Shown here piece after piece: positions 59,201 through 64,000 of a stretch of DNA of 64,000 nt. Both the position numbers and the translations under genes were made by a program. A model generated the notes under the pieces. It worked only from the letters and a program-made list of their open reading frames with translations, was not told the DNA's origin and made no database searches. The stretch covers positions 2,795,150 through 2,859,149 of the forward strand of contig WMCF01000025.1 in the NCBI GenBank assembly GCA_009792885.1, read 5' to 3'. Each line of letters starts with the position of its first letter. The stretch's first letter is position 1. Origin of the DNA: Eremophila alpestris peregrina. Its lineage: Eukaryota; Chordata; Aves; Passeriformes; Alaudidae.

Positions 59201-62200
59201 TATAGAAATGGATGCTGAAATCCAAGAAGGTACTCTGCAGTCTTAGCACTATTTATTCACAAAAGTGGACAGTTTTACATGTCTAAAAGCAAAGCAACAC
59301 TATGTTCAGTTTGTAAGAGATGCTACAAAATGCAGAGGAAATGTGAAAAATGAGGTCTTTTCTGTCTGTTAAGACAGCAAAGATAGGTGAGGGAAGACAG
59401 AAGGGCAGCTTGCAGGATTAAACTATCCCAAAGTTGTTATATATAGAGGTTGTGCATGTCTGTAAATATAATTGTGATTGCATAGTGATTTAAAATCTCA
59501 GAGTACGTGGTGAAAGTTTGGCATCTGCCACTGATTTCAGCTTGATAAATAGTTGATGATAGCTAATGCATTCTGCAAAATCTGACGTGTATGTATTAGT
59601 TACCTGGTTAACTGTACACTCTTACAAATCAAATTTATAGGCATTTTGGCTTAACATGGAATCTTATCAGTTACAGTGCAATAATTATCAGTAGCCTAAT
59701 TTTAGTGAAAGTGGACAGTGTTTCATTCTTTGTTTCAGTTGTGTCAGTTCTGGAGAATGACATATAATATTAGAGAGGCTATTAATATTCTCCAAGCTTT
59801 TCAAGCCAAAACCTTTGGAGACCATCCAGAAAAACAATGGGAAGGATTATGTAGCATACTTTTAAAGGGTTAAGGGGGAAAAAAACGTATGCTGTTGCCA
59901 AGTTAGTATGGGATGAAATCCTAGTCCATGTCAATCAATTTAAGTTAATTTGGTTTTTCAGTTGCTTTCAGCTATGAGCTGCTGGAAGTAGGCTACCCTA
60001 CTTCCTGTGTGCTTGCAGTGTAGGGATGTGCTTGGCCATAACATTAACCAATAAAGAGCTGATTGTTCCATGGTGTCACTGAAATTAAACTTCTTGCCCC
60101 AGTCAATTGACTACACAGTTCTTTTTACAGGGCTTCAGGAAGGTTATTGTTTGATCTCTGGAACAGGGTGACTGGTTTATTTAAAAGTAAACTATTTCTC
60201 TCTATTCAGTAGAAATAAATACTTGTACTTGGGTCACTTGCTAAGCTTTTAGAAATGAGAACTGATTAATTATTTTAACTTCAAATTGTTAAATACCTAA
60301 ACCCTATAATGTTTAGCTACATGCCTGGCTAAAAGCAGTGCAATGTGTTTTGCTTTGTTGGCTGTTAAACATAGGCTTATACCCTGTTAACCTCCTACTT
60401 TTGGCTTGTTTGTAAAGAGAAAGTTTCAATTACTGAATGTACTGAGTCTTCTGTTTGTCATTTATCATTAAATTTAAAAGCTAAAGAGAAAATTGGCTTG
60501 GAACTGGAACATTGATCATAAAGATGCTGTGTGGCTGATGTTAGGGAGTAGGATAGTATCTTTGTGATGAGTTATCTCTTGCAATTAGAGCTGTGCTATA
60601 AAGTGCCTTATGAGTGAATTTATGTTTCAGACCTATGCTGTTAAAGGAGTGCTACTGTGCATTTCTGGTGAAAATTTTTGTTTGTTTGTGACTTTAGTCT
60701 TGATGTCCATGGGTTGTGTTAGTTTTAGACATTTATTTTGAGTCTACTTTTGGCCCATAAGCATTTTGGAACTCTGCTGATGCAAAGCTAGAGATAAGTG
60801 AAAAGTTGGAGTGATCTGCTTAGATGAGAAGTATTAGTATGCAAAGGGGTAGGTATACATTTGTTCACATATCCTAAGGGATTTGAAATTACCTTGTGTA
60901 TGCAATGGTTCCCTCTGATGTTATCAGGGACCATCACTCACTGCTTGTCTGCTCAATTCAGTCCAACTAAGATTTCCTCTCCACCAGTTCGATCTGTGGC
61001 AGTAGTCCCATAAACCTGCTTTTCACAAGGACTGTTGCATTTTCAGTATGAGTTGCATAGTGCAGAGTGGAGCTGAAAACTCTTCAGGTGTTTTCTGCCT
61101 AATAACTTCTTCTGTGTCTCTGCCTGTGCATTCTTTCTTCTTACAGTGATGTCTGATTCAGCAAATGCTCTTAATAGAAATTCTATTCAAACTTCATTGG
61201 GATTTATAGATTTAGAAGTGTAAATTTGAAGATGTACTTAACTGGTAATGGATAGGAAATATTCACTGAATATGAGCCAGAAATGTCTTTAGTTACTTAT
61301 TTTAAGAATGAAACACTGGGTTTTAATTTTTATAGGTTTTCGTACTTCTTTTATTTCACATCCTCTCCCGAGTAGCAACTTTTCACCTCCTGTTACCTCT
61401 TCTGGTTTCTGCTTCCTTCTTTCTTTTCAGCATTTTCAAGCTCAAATTCATCTTCTTAAGATTCTTAACTCCAAATCTTATAGTGATTTATCTGATGAGT
61501 AGAGTAGTAGAAGGCAGCTAGAAGCAGCAAACCCAAGTTGTCACTGACATCTTCCTGTCCTTGGTTTTTTTTAGTTAAAAAAAAAGAAAAACTTACCTGT
61601 CACGTGTTGTAAAAAGGCATTTGTTTTGTGAACCAACACCGCTGAGGAACAACAGTTTTTGTTGTGCTTCCTAATGGCTTCTTTGGCTTAAGCTCCCTTT
61701 TGTCCCTTTGGACTGAAACACGGGGGCTGGCAAAGTGCTCCATGCTGGAATGAGTGCTGCTGTGCTGGCCAGCTCTGTCTCCCTGAGGCCACATCGGTGC
61801 TGCTGCTGAACTCATATAATTAATTGAAATGAATTAAAGACTTTCAAGCTGACTTCAGTCTATGGCAGTTATGGGTGTGTGAATGAGTTTACACACATGC
61901 ATGACTACAGTAACACTCTCCTTTGATGTATGTGTGTATACCTATGTGTATCTTTTTCTTTAAGATATGGACACTGGTAGTTGGTTACCTGCTGATGGTT
62001 TCATTCAAGTGGAATGTAAGCACTGAACGTTACTTAAAAGCAGTGTCTGTTCCTGTCTGGATTATGCTACTCTTTCACTTAGGTGAGTAACAAGAAGTTA
62101 TTATTCTGATAACTGAGGGTTCTGTCAACAAAGCTCCTGCCTTGCTCTTCTGCTAAATGTGTGAAATAGAGTCTGAGCTGAAATTCCAACTGTTTTGTCT

Positions 62201-63277
62201 GCTCAATAATGCTGGCTGGATGTGTCCAGAAGGGAACTTTGGAGTAGAGAATGGGAAGGCATCAAGATGATGAGCAACAACTTCCACTCCTCGTGGTTTT
62301 CCCTTATTTGGTTCACAGACAAGGAGGAAGGGCTGGGATCACAGGAGGCTGGCTTTAGACTTCCATTTGTGATCTCTTATTGAAAGCCTACCATTAACCA
62401 AGGCTGAAGTTGCAAATTGTACTTAATAATAGTAACAGAAGCAAAAAACAAAAAAATTTTATCAGTAGTCAACAAGCATATCAGGAGGATATCAGCAGTA
62501 TAAAATACTTTTGCCAGTAGTCTATACTATCTGTTCATACAAATACAAGATTACTATAATCTTTTAGATATATGTTACACATTTAATATAATAGATTATC
62601 ACTTTATGTTCTCATATCAGAGTTTATGGTGGAAGGATCATGCACTTAATAGAAGACTGCTGTGATAGAAGGTTTCACAATGTACTTCATTATTTCAAGG
62701 GTTGTTCTGACTATGTGGGGATGCTTCCCTGAGGTTTGAGCTATATGTAGTGGCTTAAATTTTGACAGTCTTGTATTGACTGGAATGACAGGCTAAATTG
62801 CTAAAGTCCAGGAGAAATCCCATTCTCTGGCAATCTAAAATAGACATTTTTGGGGGGAACATGACTTTTCTCTGATATGGAAAGTGTTTTAATTTTCTGT
62901 GTATTTTCATGTGATTTTGAATGTTTTTAAAATTGTTCTCTATATCAACATAATGTCACTGAAGTTAGGAATGGTAACAACTTGATTTGTTAATTGAAAA
63001 ACTTGTTCATGTTTGTTTTCTATTCTTCCTTTTCTTTAATACAGAAAGCCTGTTTGTTTTATGACTTTTTTTGTTTTTTGGTTGATGTGCTGCCTTCCTT
63101 CGTTTTGCTAAATATAGAGTTTATTAATGGTGAAATTTTACTCATAAAAAAAATCCCAACACTTTTATCTTTCAGCTTCTGTGGCAGGTTCCTGGAGAAT
63201 TCCTGTATTTCTGGTTATAGTTGTTCTGATGACAGTAGGCATGTTGCATGAACAGCATAATGGAAAGGAGTCTTCTG
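52585..63277 (+). CDS. TMEM245: TMEM245, first three coding exons (partial at the right edge)
   Basis: TMEM245 (C9orf5) is a multi-pass membrane protein of unclear function; its C-terminal half belongs to the AI-2E transporter-like family and lies outside this window. Exons 52585-53232, 61965-62082 and 63176-63277 join in phase to 289 codons plus one base. The N-terminus is a disordered Ala/Pro-rich stretch to about residue 65. Hydrophobic segments lie at about 81-112, 141-157, 171-199, 217-230, 247-255 and 263-278. The start at 52585 (CCGCCATGG) has a strong context and gives an Ala-Asp N-terminus like the mammalian protein as I recall it. Identification rests on remembered similarity (WRIPVFLV, NGKESSG, CGTFLHPFK) and on synteny. 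In mammals an intron further downstream hosts miR-32; that part is not in this window. Confidence 0.92.
53250..53274 (+). repeat. (TG)12 microsatellite next to the TMEM245 exon 1 donor
   Basis: An uninterrupted TG run starts 18 nt after the end of exon 1. As RNA it is a UG repeat close to the 5' splice site. Confidence 0.95.
58322..58422 (-). mobile_element. CR1 LINE fragment
   Basis: The + strand reads CACAGAATCATGCAGTGTCC, TGAGTTGGAAGGATCACTGA, CTCCTGGCCCTGCACAGGAC and CACCCCAAGAATTACACCAT, then CCTGAGAA. This is a decayed reverse complement of a CR1 3' end and is truncated. It forms part of a chance open frame at 58103-58603. Confidence 0.88.
58922..58943 (+). repeat. Poly(A) run of 22 in TMEM245 intron 1
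   Basis: Twenty-two consecutive A. No retroposed sequence is recognised next to it. Confidence 0.9.
61965..62082 (+). CDS. TMEM245: TMEM245 coding exon 2
   Basis: A 118-nt exon encoding residues 217-255 and the first base of Ala256. It starts IWTLVVGYLLMVSFKW, then NVSTERYLKAVSVPVWIMLL. The acceptor is TTCTTTAAG and the donor TTAG|gtgagt. The Asn-Val-Ser-Thr stretch is a possible N-glycosylation site if luminal. Confidence 0.92.
62083..63175 (+). other. TMEM245 intron 2
   Basis: About 1.1 kb, AT-rich, no recognised repeat or extra exon. Confidence 0.8.
63176..63277 (+). CDS. TMEM245: TMEM245 coding exon 3
   Basis: A 102-nt exon with acceptor TTATCTTTCAG and donor G|gtaagg. It completes Ala256 and encodes SVAGSWRIPVFLVIVVLMTV then GMLHEQHNGKESS (residues 257-289), leaving one base of Gly290. 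It contains a membrane segment and the start of a hydrophilic loop. Confidence 0.92.
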
Positions 63278-64000
63278 GTAAGGAAAAGTCACTGTTTCTT
63301 TTATTGCTGGAGGCAAAAATTCACTTAAGTCACGTGAAATAATGTTGACTGTGTATCCATAAATTCAATAGCATATGGATTGCAAGAGTTTACTCTAGGA
63401 TGTTTATTGTGTTTCAAAGTGGTTTATTCATGCTGAAGTGAATCTTGGATTCCTTAAAGAAAATTTTTGCCATGGACTGATGATTCTTTTCCGTGGTAAA
63501 GTAGTGACTTATTATTAAGCCAAATTCCTTAAGTTTATGGATTTCACTATGTAATTTTAGTCATGAAGATAGCCCAGGATGTTTGAAATCACAGGCTAAT
63601 CTTGAAAGAAATGAGCTTAGGCTCATTTTTAGTAGCTCCTATAATGCTGAGTATGAGAGAAACCAAGACGACTCCATCCAGCAAGTTTCCAATATCCAGT
63701 TATTTGTTTTTAAAATAGTTTCGTAAAAAACATTTTGTGCTTAGATTTTGAGAAGAATAGTTTTTTCCTGTTGCAAGTCAGTTTTGAAAAAAGCAAAGGC
63801 ATTGTATATTCCTGATGAAGGTATCCTTTTTCCTGTCTGGCTGTTTTAGTTGGTTAGTAAAGTTGATTAACTGTCATAAAATTGTTTTTAATAATCAGAC
63901 TGCCAGTAACTGTGGATGTCTTGGTTTGTAGCAGTTCATTATCAAGAAAAAGACTAAGCAAATAACTGATTCTGAGATTTGGCTGCAGGTGTCTTGTAAT
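63278..64000 (+). other. TMEM245 intron 3 (partial, right edge)
   Basis: AT-rich intron sequence up to the window edge. No further exon is seen. Confidence 0.75.

Larger units (their letters stand above)
53233..61964 (+). other. TMEM245 intron 1
   Basis: About 8.7 kb, AT-rich, with the TG microsatellite, a CR1 fragment at 58.3 kb and an A22 run at 58922-58943. It ends in TTTTTCTTTAAG. The longest open frame (56067-56468) has no recognisable motif or paired splice sites. Confidence 0.8.

Overview
The window is vertebrate nuclear DNA, most likely from a bird. Non-coding DNA is AT-rich, coding exons are short and flanked by GT-AG introns, and CpG islands mark gene starts. The interspersed repeats I can recognise are 3' fragments of CR1 LINEs, the dominant retroposon of birds (also found in turtles and crocodilians). 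FRRS1L is compact: five coding exons in about 6 kb. I cannot name the species.

Three protein genes lie on the + strand, in the order EPB41L4B, FRRS1L, TMEM245. From memory this is the conserved neighbourhood of human 9q31.3. (1) Positions 1-8700 hold the 3' end of EPB41L4B, with three coding exons at 2759-2827, 6692-6855 and 8417-8486; splice phases agree and the tail ends in a PDZ-binding motif. (2) Positions 8701-34140 are about 25 kb without a recognisable coding gene. They contain a CR1 fragment, several low-complexity tracts, a perfect 24-bp inverted repeat near 15.3 kb, a tandem duplication at 27.3 kb and a CpG island at about 29.3-29.75 kb with no gene attached. (3) Positions 34554-40516 carry the complete FRRS1L coding sequence (282 aa; exons 34554-34758, 36423-36507, 36980-37118, 39633-39879, 40344-40516), starting in a large CpG island. 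A near-consensus RE1/NRSE element lies in intron 1. A long AT-rich 3' region follows with several candidate poly(A) signals. (4) Positions 52585-64000 carry the first three coding exons of TMEM245 (52585-53232, 61965-62082, 63176-63277); the gene runs off the right edge.

Nothing indicates an operon, CRISPR array, integrated virus or other discrete undescribed system. EPB41L4B encodes a FERM-domain cortical scaffold, FRRS1L an assembly factor of neuronal AMPA receptors, and TMEM245 a poorly characterised multi-pass membrane protein. They are neighbours by conserved synteny and are not known to share a pathway. The observations most worth checking are the RE1 element in FRRS1L, the orphan CpG island, the hairpin at 15.3 kb and the open in-frame extension upstream of the TMEM245 start.
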